Shown here one piece after another: positions 48,428 through 60,304 of a stretch of DNA of 64,000 bases. A model generated the notes under the pieces. It did no database searches. It was not told the origin of the DNA and saw only the letters and a program-made list of their open reading frames with translations. Position numbers and translations under genes: made by a program. Numbering within the stretch: position 1 is the first letter of the stretch; every line of letters begins with the position of its first letter. Source of the DNA: Adiantum capillus-veneris (lineage: Eukaryota > Streptophyta > Polypodiopsida > Polypodiales > Pteridaceae); contig CM043968.1 of NCBI GenBank assembly GCA_014529385.2, forward strand, positions 125,945,518 through 126,009,517, given 5' to 3'.

Positions 48428-49740
48428 TTACCCCCCCCCTTGGAGAATTTTTTTTGTCCTCGAAAGAGAACGTAGGAAAATGTTTCTTAAGCGTGGAGAC
48501 ATTCTCCCATGTAGAACCTTCTTCAGGTCTATCCAACCATTTTACCAACACCTGTCGTCTGACATGATGTCTGGTGTGAAGCTCATGAGAATCCAAAATC
48601 TTTTCGGGCTCATGAGGGATGCTTGGCGGTTTGATAATGTCAACTAACACACCTCTGTCAATGACATTATCATCTTATCCTAGCTATTTTCGTAATCGGC
48701 TAACATGAAAAACAGGATGAACTCGTGAGTGCTCTGGAAGAGCTAATTTATAGGCCACTTGACCTATACATTTGAGAATGGTAAATGACCCACCATAGCG
48801 TGGTGAAAGTTTAGCAACTTTTCCCGTCTTTAGACTTTCTAAATGCTCCGGAACCTTGAGGAAAACCTTGTCTCCTCGATGATGCTCATTTGCATACTTC
48901 TTATATCAATCTTGAGCTTGCTTAACCTTCTGTCAAGCAACTTGAAGCATGTCAAAATGGTCTTGGAGAAAATCCTTCGCTTGTTGTATCTTCTCCTTAG
49001 CAAACCCCATTGTAATGGGTGATCTAGGTTGAAATCCATATAAAAGCATAAATGGACTAAACCTTGTAGACACATGCTTTGAACTATTATAAGCAGATTC
49101 CAATATAGGTAAATAGTCTTCCCAATTGGTTTGCTTCTTGCTAACGTATGCTCGTAGCATATCCTCTAGCACTTGATTAACTCTTTCAATTTGACCATTT
49201 GTTTCTGGATGATCAGCCATACTTAGATTAAGTTTAGTTTCCAACTTTTGAAACACAACTCTCCAGAAGTGATTATCGAACTTTCGATCTCTATCACTAA
49301 TGATACTAACTGGAAGACAGTAGAGTCTATATATATGCTCTACAAATAGCCGTGCTAATTTTGGTGTCTTAACCGAAGTCTTAGTGGGAATTAATCGACT
49401 CATCTTTGTGAGATGGTCTACAATTACCCATATGGCATCATGGCCATGATTTGTAGTAGGTAGTCCAACTACAAAATCCATAGAGATACTCTCCCACTTA
49501 CCTTGTGGAATCTCTAAAGGATGTAAAAGGCTGCCTACCTTGAGACGCTCTGCCTTATTTACTTGGCACTGTTGACAGTTTAGTACGTACTCTTGAACAT
49601 CATGATGTAAGCTTGGCCAATAAAATTGCCATCGAACTAAGGCATATGTCTTACGAATACCTGGATGACCAACACTTGGACTATCGTGACACTCAAATAA
49701 GATTTGGCGCCTAGTGTCTGAGTCGTTTGGCACACATACT
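48423..49740 (-). pseudogene. Element E integrase and chromodomain
   Basis: 49733-48933 holds a nearly complete integrase: zinc finger 'HDSPSVGHPGIRKTY' and 'NCQQCQ' with HHCC intact, and core Asp, Asp and Glu in 'SMDFVVGLP', 'IISDRDRKF' and 'NGQIERVNQVLEDM'. A short damaged linker follows. Then comes the chromodomain (48650-48423): 'PEKILDSHELHTR' and 'VLVKWLDRPEEGSTWENVS'. The stop codon TAA at 48425-48423 falls inside the first bases of the 3' LTR, and the polypurine tract is therefore coding ('SPRGGVM'). The chromodomain is full length. Confidence 0.9.
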
Positions 49741-49920
49741 CTACCCTTGTGGAGTAGGTAGCCATCATCAATGGAAAAATTCTTCCATCACTTAAGCTCT
49801 TCTTGAGTAGGGGTGGAGCTCTGTGTGCTGGAGTTTTTATCTGCTCGTGCAGAGACATGTTGATCTGGCTGTACAGAGACATGTGAGTGTGAGGGATCTC
49901 TTTTTAAAATTGCACTCTAT

Positions 49921-50400
49921 CTACACTTTAGCATATGATTGATCTTGTGCACACTTGCCACATAATGACTCCAAAATTCCACTCTTTATTTTTGTGAAAG
50001 CAAGTGAATTAATTTGAGGCATCCGACTTAGTGCATCTGCTACTACATTATATCGCCCCTTGCGACAATCATAATCTTGAAGGATTTGTGCCCATCTAGC
50101 TTTACAGCCCTTCAAGTCTGTTTGAGTAGTAAACCATTTGATACTCTCATGGTCAAAAACTACTTCAAACTCGGCACCATATAAATAGTGTCGCCACTTT
50201 TGTAAAGCGTTAATTATGGCATAGGGCTCTCTCATACACATAATAATTCTATTGAGCTCTATCTAACTTTTTACTTTCAAAGGCTATAGGTCTTCCCTCC
50301 TGGAGAAGTACCACACAATTGCTTTATCACTAGCATCAGTCTCTACCACAAATGGCTTAAGTGGGTCAACGGTTGTTGGGATGGGAGAAGTGGCTATAAC
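49921..50400 (-). pseudogene. Element E RNase H
   Basis: 50241-49921 encodes 'EPYAIINALQKWRHYLYG', 'FEVVFDHESIKWFTTQ' and 'GRYNVVADALSRMP', the second half of a Ty3 RNase H. The first half (to about 50400) is in broken frames, with the acidic 'DASDKAI' type block still readable on translation. Confidence 0.85.
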
Positions 50401-50507
50401 TACCTTAAGCTGTTCAAAATTGCGTTTTTGGGCTTCTTCTCAAGAGAAGGTCTTACCTTTTGCTTTAAGTTGATCCGTCATAGGAACAATGATTTTGGCA
50501 TAATCAC

Positions 50508-51642
50508 GGACATACTGTCGATAAAATCCAGCCATGCCTAAGATATTTGAAGCTCCTAAACCGTGTTGGGATGTGGCCATCGAAGAATGGCAGCGACCTT
50601 GTTGGTGTCCATCTTGATGCCAGAATAAGAGATCACACGATCGAGGTAATGTATGTTTGTTTTAAAGAAATCGCACTTGCTTTGCTTAGCATACAGAGCA
50701 TGACCTCCTAGCTTTTTGAACACTAATCGTAAGTGTTCTATGTGTTCATCTTCAGTCTTACTGTAAATGAGAATGTCATCAAGGAAAACCAAAACAAATT
50801 TTCCAAGATATGGACATACTGTCGATAAAATCCAGCCATGCCTAAGAATATTTGAAGCTCCTAACCGTGTTGGGATCTGGCCATCGAAGAATGGCAGCGA
50901 CCTTGTCAATGTCCATCTTGATGCCAGAATAAGAGATCACATGATCGAGGTAATGTATCTCTGATTTAAAGAAATCGCACTTGCTTTGCTTAGCATACAG
51001 AGCATGAGCTCCTAGCTGTTCGAACACTCATCGTAAGTGTTCTATGTGTTCATCTTCACTCTTACTGTAAATGAGAATGTCATCAAGGAAAACCACAACA
51101 AATTTTCCAAGATAGGGATGTAAGACACTATTCATGAGTGTCATAAATGTAGCTGGAGCATTGGTTAAACCAAAAGGCATAACCAAAAATTCAAAATGCT
51201 CAAACCGTCTTCTAGAGGCAGTTTTAGAGATATCTTGCAAAAGGATACGCACACGGTGGTATCCTGAATGGAGATCTATCTTGGTATGGTATCTAGCCCC
51301 ATGGAGTCGATCAAACAACTCATCCATTCGAGGCAGAGGATACTTGTTCTTGATGGTTATGGCATTTAATCCGCGATAATCTATGCACATGCGCATAGTA
51401 CCATCTTTCTTTTTTACCAATAGAATTGGTGATGCCCAAGGCGAAGTGCTAGGTCTAATGAAACCATTGGCGAGGTAGTCAGCCAACTGACTCTCAACCT
51501 CCTTGGCTTCTTTAGCACTCATACGATAAGGTGGTTCACTCACCGGTTTAGTGTGTGGCAGGACATGTATGCCATGCTGCACATCACGTGTAGGGTGTAA
51601 ACTCGGCAATAAATCACTTGAGAATACATCATCATACTGCAA
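50508..51642 (-). pseudogene. Element E reverse transcriptase with a 304-bp internal tandem duplication
   Basis: 51642-51028 is an open RT core: '[14 protein letters not shown]', '[18 protein letters not shown]', '[13 protein letters not shown]', '[13 protein letters not shown]' and catalytic 'FLDDILIYS'. The segment 50812-51115 is repeated at 50508-50811, so '[10 protein letters not shown]' through 'AAILRWP.PNTV' occurs twice. The duplication length is not a multiple of three and shifts the frame. Both copies are similar, so the event looks fairly recent. Confidence 0.92.
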
Positions 51643-51959
51643 AAGGAGAAAGTAAACTAGAGTTATGCTGGGATGGAGAATCTTGTAATTCCTATAATGT
51701 TTGTTTTACAACAGTTGCACGTTGCTCAATAACATTAAAATTGAGAGCACTTTGCTCTTTAGAATTGTTATCACTTTGCTTATCATTAGAATTCATTGCA
51801 CTTTGCATACCATTACTAGAATTCACAACACTTTGCTCTTGAGAATTCACAAGACTTTGGAGACAAGCAATAACACAAAAAGACTTCATCTATTAAATTT
51901 GCTTTCTGTAAAATAGAAAGCTCGGCTGTACATATAAGAGGTGCAGATGGTATATTTTT

Positions 51960-52350
51960 CTCATCAAGCAAAAGCACATGTTTACCATTGGCCATAAAGG
52001 ATAGGGAGTTGTGTTCATAACTAGTGTGCAATGTGTTTCCTAAACCATGCAACCAATCTGTCCTAAAACTACATCAGCACGGTCCATGTTCAAAACTTGA
52101 AAGTTAAGGGTCATCGTATGATTTTGAACAATAAGCTCAACCTCTTGCACTACCGTGTCTCATACTTGTTTATCATTCCCATACATCTGCTCTACCACAT
52201 ACTTGTGGGAGCAGGGAGTCTATGTAAGCTTCAATTTCTTGACTAGCTTATAGTTCAGGAAGTTATGAGTTGCACCATCATCCTTTAAAATACGAACACA
52301 TTGTCCGTTAATAGTGCCATGCATGCGAATAAACTCATGGGGGCCAAATG
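51960..52350 (-). pseudogene. Element E protease remnant
   Basis: On the minus strand about 52340-52255 reads 'NGQCVRILKDDGATHNFLNY', a retropepsin active-site region with DDGA in place of D-S/T-G-A, followed by a TAG. Later pieces to about 51960 include 'MDRADVVLG', the usual C-terminal 'D.VLG' signature. Confidence 0.7.
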
Positions 52351-52354
52351 TGGG

Positions 52355-53600
52355 CTACCACATTGAAGCAGGCACGCAACACTTGTGCTTTTCTTCCATA
52401 TGAAGAACCTCTACAACACAATATTTAGGAGATGAATCTAATGTGAGGTGTTGCACCGTATGCATGGCCTTTTCTTTGCCTTGCAAAAGAGGACAATCTT
52501 TCTTGTTATGTTGGTCCGAAAGACATCTAAAACACAAATTATGTTTCTTTGCATGCTCAAAATCAGCAGTTCTGAGAGATCCAGTGGAGTATCTTGTGAT
52601 TGATTAGGCTTCTTAGCCTCTTGTGGGCATGGAGAGGTAGATTGTCTCTTATTCCTCTTGGAAAGTGTGGGAGATCTACCTCGCCATTGGCTTTTAGCCA
52701 CATTCCTCTTAGAAAAATCATTTTTACAGTAGGGAACATTTCGTTTCCTCTCTTGGTCATCATATATCTTTAGGCATGACCGATGGTTTCTTCCAAAGTT
52801 TTTGGATGTTGGGTTTTGACATGAAGACGATAGTCTTTGTCAAGACCACTATTAAAACCCCGTATCTTTTGGAATTCATCTAGACCTTCTAGTTTTAATA
52901 TGATTTTCCGATACTTTGAAAGAAACTGTGTGAGAGAGAGGCCAGACATGCATCATGCATCCCATGCTAACCAATTCTTATCTTCTTCATTGGAGTCCAA
53001 AAACTCTTTGGAGAAAGAAGCTTGAAACGCAGCCCAAGACGGAGGACTAACATCTATTGGAAATGTCATCCACCACTTATAGGCCTTGCCTTTAAGAGAT
53101 AGACTTGTTTCCACAGTCGTCTTTATATTTGGGGTGTGTCTCAATCTATGAATATCACTCCATTTGTGTAAGAATGTATTGACCGGATCCTTGTTGTGAT
53201 CACGCTCTTCCTTGTGAAACTCAGAAATTGTGATATTCTTAAGCAATGCATTTCTACCTTCTGCATCTTTTGAAGCACTTGTCTCTTGGACTCCTTGAGT
53301 CATGCGAGCTTGGTTTCCTTAAACTGTGTCACTTGTGTCTCCTTGAGCCATCTGTGAATTCATAAATTTCATAAGTAGCTCAATAAGATTTATAACATTT
53401 GCATTGAGTGCAGAGAGATTGCGTTCAAGTACGCTTTGGTGATTTTTCAAAGTCTTGAAAGCAGCCATAACTACAAGGCCATGATCTCCTAGAGCATCAT
53501 CGTCATGCATATTAGTGTCAGCAGCACCCGTGGTGCCTTGATTTTGATCTACGTGCTCAAAATCAAAAGTGTGTGTAGGTGGGATATCCTCACTGACCAT
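52355..53600 (-). pseudogene. Element E gag with zinc knuckle
   Basis: Starts at ATG 53600 ('MVSEDIPPTHTFDFEHVD') and runs in one frame to a stop at 53319. 53303-52953 carries the gag core: 'HKEERDHNKDPVNTFLHKW', 'LKGKAYKWWMTFPIDV' and 'FSKEFLDSNEEDKNWLAW'. Further broken pieces lead to a canonical zinc knuckle 'CFRCLSDQHNKKDC' (about 52535-52490). Several stops and shifts interrupt it. It would bind and package element RNA. Confidence 0.85.
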
Positions 53601-53965
53601 GGTAAACACACACTAATGTAAAGAGAGAAAAAAAAGTCAACTTGTATCTTTTGTAAAGCTTGAAGTCTTTGTGTTTTTATGCTCGGTGATTTGCGTTGCA
53701 TGCGAACCTTGCCTTGTAGAAATTGTAGCACTTCACGTGTCGCTCGTCGAAAGAACACCTTCGTTGATTCTTCACAAAAACTTGTTGTTTTTGTGAACGC
53801 TTTTCTTCACGTGTGAAGCTTCTTCCTTGAAGAAAAATGAATTTTGGAGGAAAACTTGCCTTCCTCGGAGAAGTGAAAAGAAGGGTGAAAGTACTTCATT
53901 GAAGTTTGAAGCTTTCCTTTTGCTTCTAGCTTTCTTGTCAACACAAAGTATGCTATCTTTCCTTA
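53601..53965 (-). other. Leader region of element E
   Basis: No conserved frame; inverted 'CTTCACGTGTGAAG'-type sequence near 53805. No primer binding site is visible before the sequence changes at 53965. Confidence 0.4.
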
Positions 53966-54162
53966 TTATACAGAACAAGGTTGAATAGCTTGGATGGTAA
54001 AGTGTTGGCCTCTTACCCTCATGGGGTGGTTCAACCCTCCTCCATGCAAGGGTTTAGAGGGCCTTCCTACGCACACAGCCAACGGCACCAAACGGAGCCT
54101 TCGAAGCCTCGGTGCTGTAGAGTTGCCGCTCTGACTGAGATAGAGGTGTGATGAATTTACCA
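53966..54162 (+). mobile_element. tRNA-derived SINE candidate
   Basis: The plus strand has an A-box-like 'TAGCTTGGATGG' (53986-53997) and a B-box-like 'GGTTCAACCC' (54028-54037). Their spacing fits a tRNA gene head, here followed by about 120 bp of unrelated body. It lies exactly where the LINE homology stops (54163), so it probably inserted into or next to the LINE. Target duplications are not clear. Confidence 0.5.
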
Positions 54163-55830
54163 TTTTGCCAACTTCTGCTTGAATTTAGAGACCACCCATT
54201 CCCACCTCTAAACATATGTGACCTTAAAGCCCATAGGTATGCCTACCAATCCGAAAACTTGTCCATTCCTTAATTCCATGCATTCAAAATCTGAAATAAC
54301 TTGAGGAACCAAACCATTGGAAATTTTAAAACCAGTTTTAGTATGATCTATAACTGAACCACTGGATTTACAAAAGGTATCCACGCACTACCAAAAGTGT
54401 ACAATTGCTGCATTGTCATTTGGCAATATGGAGTTAGTGCCATTTTCAAACTTCTACAGAACAAGATCTTTGTCAATACCATGGATTTTAATACCTTGCA
54501 TGAGTCCTCTGTCCAGAGTATCCTGCACTAGCCACCCAAGAGAATCAAAGCATATGGCATAGAGCATTGGAGCTATAGGGCAGCCCTGCCTGATGGATCT
54601 CTACAATGGGAAAACTTCTAATTGCTCTCAATTTATGGCAACTCTAGCACATGCATTACCAAACAATATCTGAATACATTTGATGAAGTACTTCCCAAAA
54701 CCAATGTCATGCAGAGATTGAAAAATAAAATCCCATCCAATCCAATCATATGCTTTATCAAAGTCAATTTTGAAGAAAATTAAGTTCTGATCACTCTCTT
54801 GGGCATATTCAATAGCTTCCCACAATGTGATAATTGCATCAAGAATGAACCTACCCTTTATGAACCCCTCTTTGGGCATATTCAATAGCTTCCCACAATG
54901 TGATAATTGCATCAAGAATGAACCTACCCTTTATGAACCCCTTCTGCTCTGGCAAAATAATATGATGCATGATAGGACTCAGTCTTCTAGCAAGGGCCAT
55001 GGAGAAAATCTTATAAACAAAAGTCAAGGAGGTAATAGGTCTCCAATTCCCTAGGTCGTCATTTTCACCTCTTATATGAATGAGCTTGATAACTCCTGTA
55101 TTCATAGAGGTGGATAGAGCTCCTACCTTTAAAGCCTCCTTCCACATGGACAAGAGATAGGGCAACAGAATTTCCTTGTAAGTTTTATAAAATTCATTTG
55201 GAATACCATCCACACCAGGAGATTTCCCAACCTTAAGAGCATCAATGGAATCTTTCACCTCTCCCTCAGTGAGGGGGACTAATCCATCACTCTAGCTAAA
55301 TGCATTGGCACACTTTTTTTCTTGCTCTAGCAATAGTGGCTCTGACAGCTATGAGGTCAGTCCCCCCTTTTAGGTGGGGAGGAGAAAATGTCAGCACAAA
55401 ACTCTTTAGCAACCTTTAAGTTCTCATTATGAGAAGCATAAAATATGACCATCCTTATTTTTTGACATTGGAATAAAGTCTATAATCTTCTTTTTTTTAG
55501 AAGACTAAACATGTGTTTATCATGTTTATTAACTTTTCCTGCCCAAAATTCCCTTGTCCAAGGCTTTAGCAGCTAGGAGCTCTTCCTCTCTAAGTCTGGC
55601 TTTAAGCTCACCTAAGAGGGGAGGAGGAGGACTACTGGGGTCAGAGATAACTGTCGTTAAGACCTGTCTACTCTGGCTGCTTTGAAGCAATCCCCAAATT
55701 GTTTATTATTTAATGTGCGCCCCGTGTTCTCAGAGATATCAATCAAGTTGAGCCTATTTTGGGCCAATTCGCACTTCAGCTTCTCGTTCCAGTTAGCCTT
55801 GGGGCTATCCCAACCCCTACCTATGGGACC
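54163..55830 (-). pseudogene. L1-like LINE fragment: end of endonuclease domain and reverse transcriptase
   Basis: On the minus strand about 55790-55657 resembles the C-terminal end of an L1 endonuclease ('LNLIDISENTGRT', 'ARVDRS'). 55258-54851 is the RT start: 'ALKVGKSPGVDGIPNEFYK', 'NWRPITSLTFVYKIFSMALA', 'ILPEQKGFIKGRFILDAI'. 54915-54628 continues with 'DQNLIFFKIDFDKAYDWIGW'. Then come 'RSIRQGCPIAPMLYAIC' (about 54600-54550), 'SGSVIDHTKTGFKISNG' (about 54350) and 'LVGIPMGFKV' (about 54215). A 73-bp tandem duplication (units from 54801 and 54874) shifts the frame inside RT. ORF1, most of the endonuclease and the 3' tail are absent. Confidence 0.88.
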
Positions 55831-56467
55831 TTTGTACAACTTTCTTCTTTTCATATAATACATTTCCACTCTTTCCAATAGAAAAAAGGTTTGATGTGCT
55901 CGTTTCCACCAAGAAATGTTGCACAAATTAAAAAATGGTGACCTTGTATGGAGATTTTGAACAAACAATAATAACCAATGGTTGTGTCCCAAGTGGCAAG
56001 AATGAAACATATTCCACGTGGCAAGCTTTATGAAAAGAAGAAGCCATAAAGGTATTGACAAAGAAGGTGCATGAAGGAGTAATGAATGGGGGCATGACAA
56101 GTGGTGGACGGAGGCGCTCACACGATGTTAATGATGCTGATGATGGGGAGGGAACTTTTGGGGAGGCACATGATGTAAGATATTTATTATCAGAGGATAG
56201 ATGGTATGTATAGAAATTAGAAATAGTTCAAGGGTGGGCACGCGGGGTAGGCGAGTGCGGTTCATGAAGATTTGGCACCTGCGCCCATCATCAGCGCCGA
56301 CAGGCCCCTCCCCTCCTCTCTTTCTCAATTTTCTGCTGGGTCCGCAACGCCCATTTTCGAGCTTGTTTGCTTATGATGGCGTGGACAGCCTCCCATCACG
56401 CCCTCACGCACCCAGATTCCCCGTCTCTCATCTTTTGGTATTGCCGTCACTATGTGTGTCGTTACAA

Positions 56468-56510
<43 letters not shown>

Positions 56511-57302
56511 GGGGCCGTTCCTACGCCTCTATTCTCTCTCTCTCTCTCTCTCTCCCCCAACATAGATTGGTTATCCATCTCCCTTCTTGCAACTAATTGA
56601 ATGGATCCTAGAGAGCAACAAGCTTGAGGGTGTCCGGAGTTGACTCACGCCGAGAGAGAAGAAGAAGTAGAGAAGAATTCTAACTGCTGAAGGTGCAACA
56701 AGGCTTTCGGAGATGACTCGTTATGCTTCCAATTGTTGCGAGAGAACCCAAACACTGGAGTCATTAATGGTGACCCTTGCTATGACTCATTGAAGTGAGG
56801 AAGGAGATGAGTGGAGTGATAGAGTAGAAGCCTTCCATTTGGGAGCATTGTAGGCTTTATGATGTGCTCAAATAGGAGGTAGACATATACGATAGAAGAG
56901 TCCTTCTGCTTGGTTGGCAGCAATGCATGCTTCATGTATATTATAGTAGATGCAGATGCATTCTGTCCTTTTGTAGCCTCCATTAATTTTTGGATGTGGC
57001 TGATCGAGAGCTTTTGGAGCCACAATAGTGTAGAATGAAAGAGGCGGTGTGATTACCTTTTATGTCACAGCTATCGCCAGTGCAATGGAAGGGCGGGAAG
57101 CTGGTGCTACATTAATGGTGGTTAGCAGGGAGGCATCCAGTGGCTTGATCGTTAGTTAATCATCATGATGGTGGGGAGAGAGAGATGGTGGGCTACTTCT
57201 TTACGGTTAGATGTCGCAACTAGGGACACCACATCATAGACTCGACAAAGATGCTTCCATTGACTGTTCTCATTAAAGAAGCGTGTCCCTACAACCTCTA
57301 GC

Positions 57303-57343
<41 letters not shown>

Positions 57344-58732
57344 TGTAGCTATAGTATGTCAGTGACAACGATGAATTTGAAGGATAAAAAATTAAAATTT
57401 GAATCTAATTAATTTACCTCTAAATTTTTTGAAGATGAGAAACACAAAAAATCTAGAGACTTGGTTTAGCACTAAAACCTTTAAAGTAACACCACCGACG
57501 CAGAATGCCACATACAATGACAACAACAATGTTTGTGGCAAGCCTTTTGGTTGAATCTCCACAATAGTGTTGTATCGTTTGCGGCTAGCATGACCATAAC
57601 CAATTTGAATGCCAAGGCCATGCACACAGATCGACGATTGCTTCCAAGCTGATCGTTTTGCATGCTCCCTTTTTCCTTCAATGAGGTTGAGGTTGAGAGA
57701 GAGAGAGAGAGCGAGCTATTTGGAGCTCTACTTAGATGCCCATCTCCATACTACCCAAAAAGAGGAGAAACGAAGCGGGACTAATATGTGCTATATAGCA
57801 CAACTCGAAGAAGACTATTAGGGACCTGCTATGCAAAAAATAGCACTGACAAAAATTTTGCATAAAAGGATAAAATGCATGCGCATTATTGCTTGTAGTG
57901 AAAATGGACGCCAAAATGAGCCTGAATCAAAATTCTGAGTAGACCGAGCTCTCAACCTATGCAATCCACACGCCACATAATAAGTGGCAATCCCATAGGC
58001 ACACATTAAATTCTAAAGATCCTCTAATGTCACGTGGAGAACATCCAAAAATTCAATCCAATGGTCAAGGAATTGCATTAAAAACCCCCACTTCCCACGG
58101 TGGCCTTATGTAGGCCAAAAACCTCTGTGTGTGTGTGTGTGTGTGGAATCATCATCCAAAGGTTGAGGTGGATGTGTTTGTGGGTGTGTGTGTAAACTTT
58201 TAAAGTCAAGGTGTATGTGTATGTGTGTAAAGACCCCATTTCATAACCAGTGACATCTTTCAAATTTTAATTGGACCTCATTTAAAAAAAAAAAAATGAG
58301 GTTCACTTTGGCATTTAAAACCATAAAATCAAAATTGAGTCAATTGAAATGAATGAAGGACCCAAAAATAGGTAGTCCAAACGTTTGGATTGGACGGAAT
58401 CTCGAGAGATCCCTTGGCTTGCTTGGGGCTGAAGAGGAAAAGTGAAGGCAAAAACTCTTTCCTTTCCACGTGTTATACCTCTAGATATTTAAGCCCTCTT
58501 GGGATAGTTTCCTGGGGCGTTAAAACTCTTTTCTTCTTCTTCTTTTTCTTGTCTCCCCCTCTCTCTCTAGTGCCAACTGTGTTGGAGGCAAACGAGATGC
58601 GCGCAAGACGAAGGGAGGAGGCACATGGCAAGGAGTAAGTCGTCCAGCGGTGCAAGGGGGGATCGGCGGATAGCAGGGCTAGGGTAACGAAGGGGTTGTC
58701 GATGGCAAGACTGCCATAAAGGAGAGGGGCGT

Positions 58733-58735
<3 letters not shown>
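55831..58735. other. Unrecognised sequence with several microsatellites
   Basis: I see no conserved coding sequence. Simple repeats: (CT)n 56469-56510 and 56535-56554, (GA)n 57307-57341 and 57695-57711, (TG)n 58125-58143. A higher-GC stretch at 56240-56640 and one at 58380-58735 could be gene-near DNA, but no motif supports a product. Confidence 0.5.
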
Positions 58736-58775
<40 letters not shown>

Positions 58776-59009
58776 TGTGTGACGCAATCGAGGCATCGTA
58801 GCATCTCCTCTTGAGGCGATGGTATGGCACGTAGAGCAATGAATCTGGCAGGAGTGGAGATAGTGTGTGTGTGTGTGTGTGTGTGTGTTTTCCCCTCCTC
58901 GTGTCGATAGAGGATGTAGAGCCTGCACAGAAGAAGCAGAGGGTGGGTCCCGTGCGAGCAGACAGAGAGAGGGGATTTTTGGTTTTTGGGGGGGGGGGGG
59001 GGGGGGGGC
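58736..59009 (+). repeat. Cluster of (CT)n, (GT)n and a 23-base G run
   Basis: (CT)n 58736-58771, (GT)n 58863-58887 and a run of about 23 G at 58987-59009. Proteins predicted across them (RERERE, VCVCVC) are artefacts. Confidence 0.93.
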
Positions 59010-59437
59010 TGGCGAGCCAAAAAAGCCAGTAAATAGCTTAGGCTTCCTGGAGTGACTTGAGGGATCTTCGAAGATTCCAGCTAAACAATTAAAGCGGAGC
59101 GAGTAATAGTAGTCTTAAAAAGTGAAAAGTTAAAAGGTAGTAGTAGTCTTAAAAAGTGAAAAGTTAAAAGAAAGAAGATTTCCATGCCTGACATGAAGCC
59201 ATAGGTCCAATGAATACAAAAAATAATAAAATTTCACATGTTTGTCTCACTCTCTTTTTCTCTAAGGCTTGTGTTTGAAAGCCTAAAAAAACTTTAACGT
59301 ACTTTCCCTTTTAAACTTGCATAGTGCGAGATGAGAAGAAGAGAAGAGAACTTTTTATGTGCGTTTGTCCAATGAGAGGTCAGAAGAAAAGAAGAACTAT
59401 TAACGCATAAAACGTGTGCGCATGCACGTGCGTAGAG

Positions 59438-59478
<41 letters not shown>

Positions 59479-60204
59479 AAGAAGTGATTTTTAAAACAAG
59501 GTATAAACAATACTAAGAGAGAAGTAAAGAGATGATTGAAAATGTAGCTATCATCTTTACCTTGAATATCTAATAAACAATTTTTGAATGCTAGAATCAC
59601 AAAATACTACATGCTATCCAAATGTATAAGTGGTAACATAATTTATAAGTATGTAGTGACCACAATTTATAAACAACAAGTAGTGAGGGGTCGAAGGTAG
59701 TATGCATGTCTAAACCACACTCACAAACCACATCCAAGAGTGTGAGTGATCAAGTTTGTGTTAGGAAATAAGACGTAGCTAAATAGATAATTGAGTAGAT
59801 TATTTAATGGAGAGAGACATATTTATATACACGAGATTATAGAGTAAAGAGAGAGAGAGAGTACACACGATATACATGGTTCACCCAATGTGAGCTACGT
59901 CTACGGGAAAGCAGCCACTCAATGACTTTAGTACTTCAAAACAAGAAGTAGTTTACAAAAGGATTATACCCTTAATGGAGCTCCCGCCTTGCTTCACTCT
60001 CACCACCTCACACTCACCTTGTTGCATCAACTTCACACTATGAAATGTGTGTAGAAATGGCCTCCTTTTATAGGCCAAAAGGGCTGCCCTCTCTTATGAG
60101 AGACAGCCATGTGTAGCCGCCCTTGTGCGAATAAGTCCAAATCAGACCCTCCAATCCGCCCATGTGTGGCCGCCCTTGAGAAGACAAGTCCACTTTTGAA
60201 TTCG
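59010..60204. other. No recognised gene; (GA)n tract
   Basis: A 30-bp segment 'AGTAGTCTTAAAAAGTGAAA' is duplicated at about 59109 and 59144. A (GA)n tract lies at 59441-59473. The block near 59875-59935 resembles conserved LTR-type sequence of plant retroelements ('TGGTTCACCCAATGTG', 'CTACGTCTACGGG'), but no element boundaries are visible. Confidence 0.4.
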
Positions 60205-60304
60205 GCCACCGGCCACCGGCCATTGACTTCCGCCCACCGGCCACCGGCCATTGACTTCCGACCACCGGCCATCGGCCATTGACTACCGGCCACCGGCCAA
60301 CCGA
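60205..60304 (+). repeat. 28-bp GC-rich minisatellite, three units
   Basis: 'CATTGACTTCCG' or a one-base variant recurs at 60221, 60249 and 60277, separated by 'CCACCGGCCACCGGC'-type sequence. Confidence 0.9.

Larger units (their letters stand above)
48181..53965 (-). mobile_element. Element E: second chromodomain Ty3/gypsy retrotransposon, 5' LTR not found
   Basis: On the minus strand it has leader, gag, zinc knuckle, protease, RT, RNase H, integrase, chromodomain, polypurine tract and the start of a 3' LTR. It carries many nonsense codons plus a 304-bp tandem duplication inside RT. No copy of the LTR start is present right of the leader, so the 5' end is missing or truncated at the SINE/LINE boundary near 53965. 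Confidence 0.88.

Noticed and set aside
60205-60304. 28-bp repeats that might suggest a CRISPR-like array
   Set aside because: Units are directly tandem without unique spacers, and the DNA is plant nuclear; it is a minisatellite.
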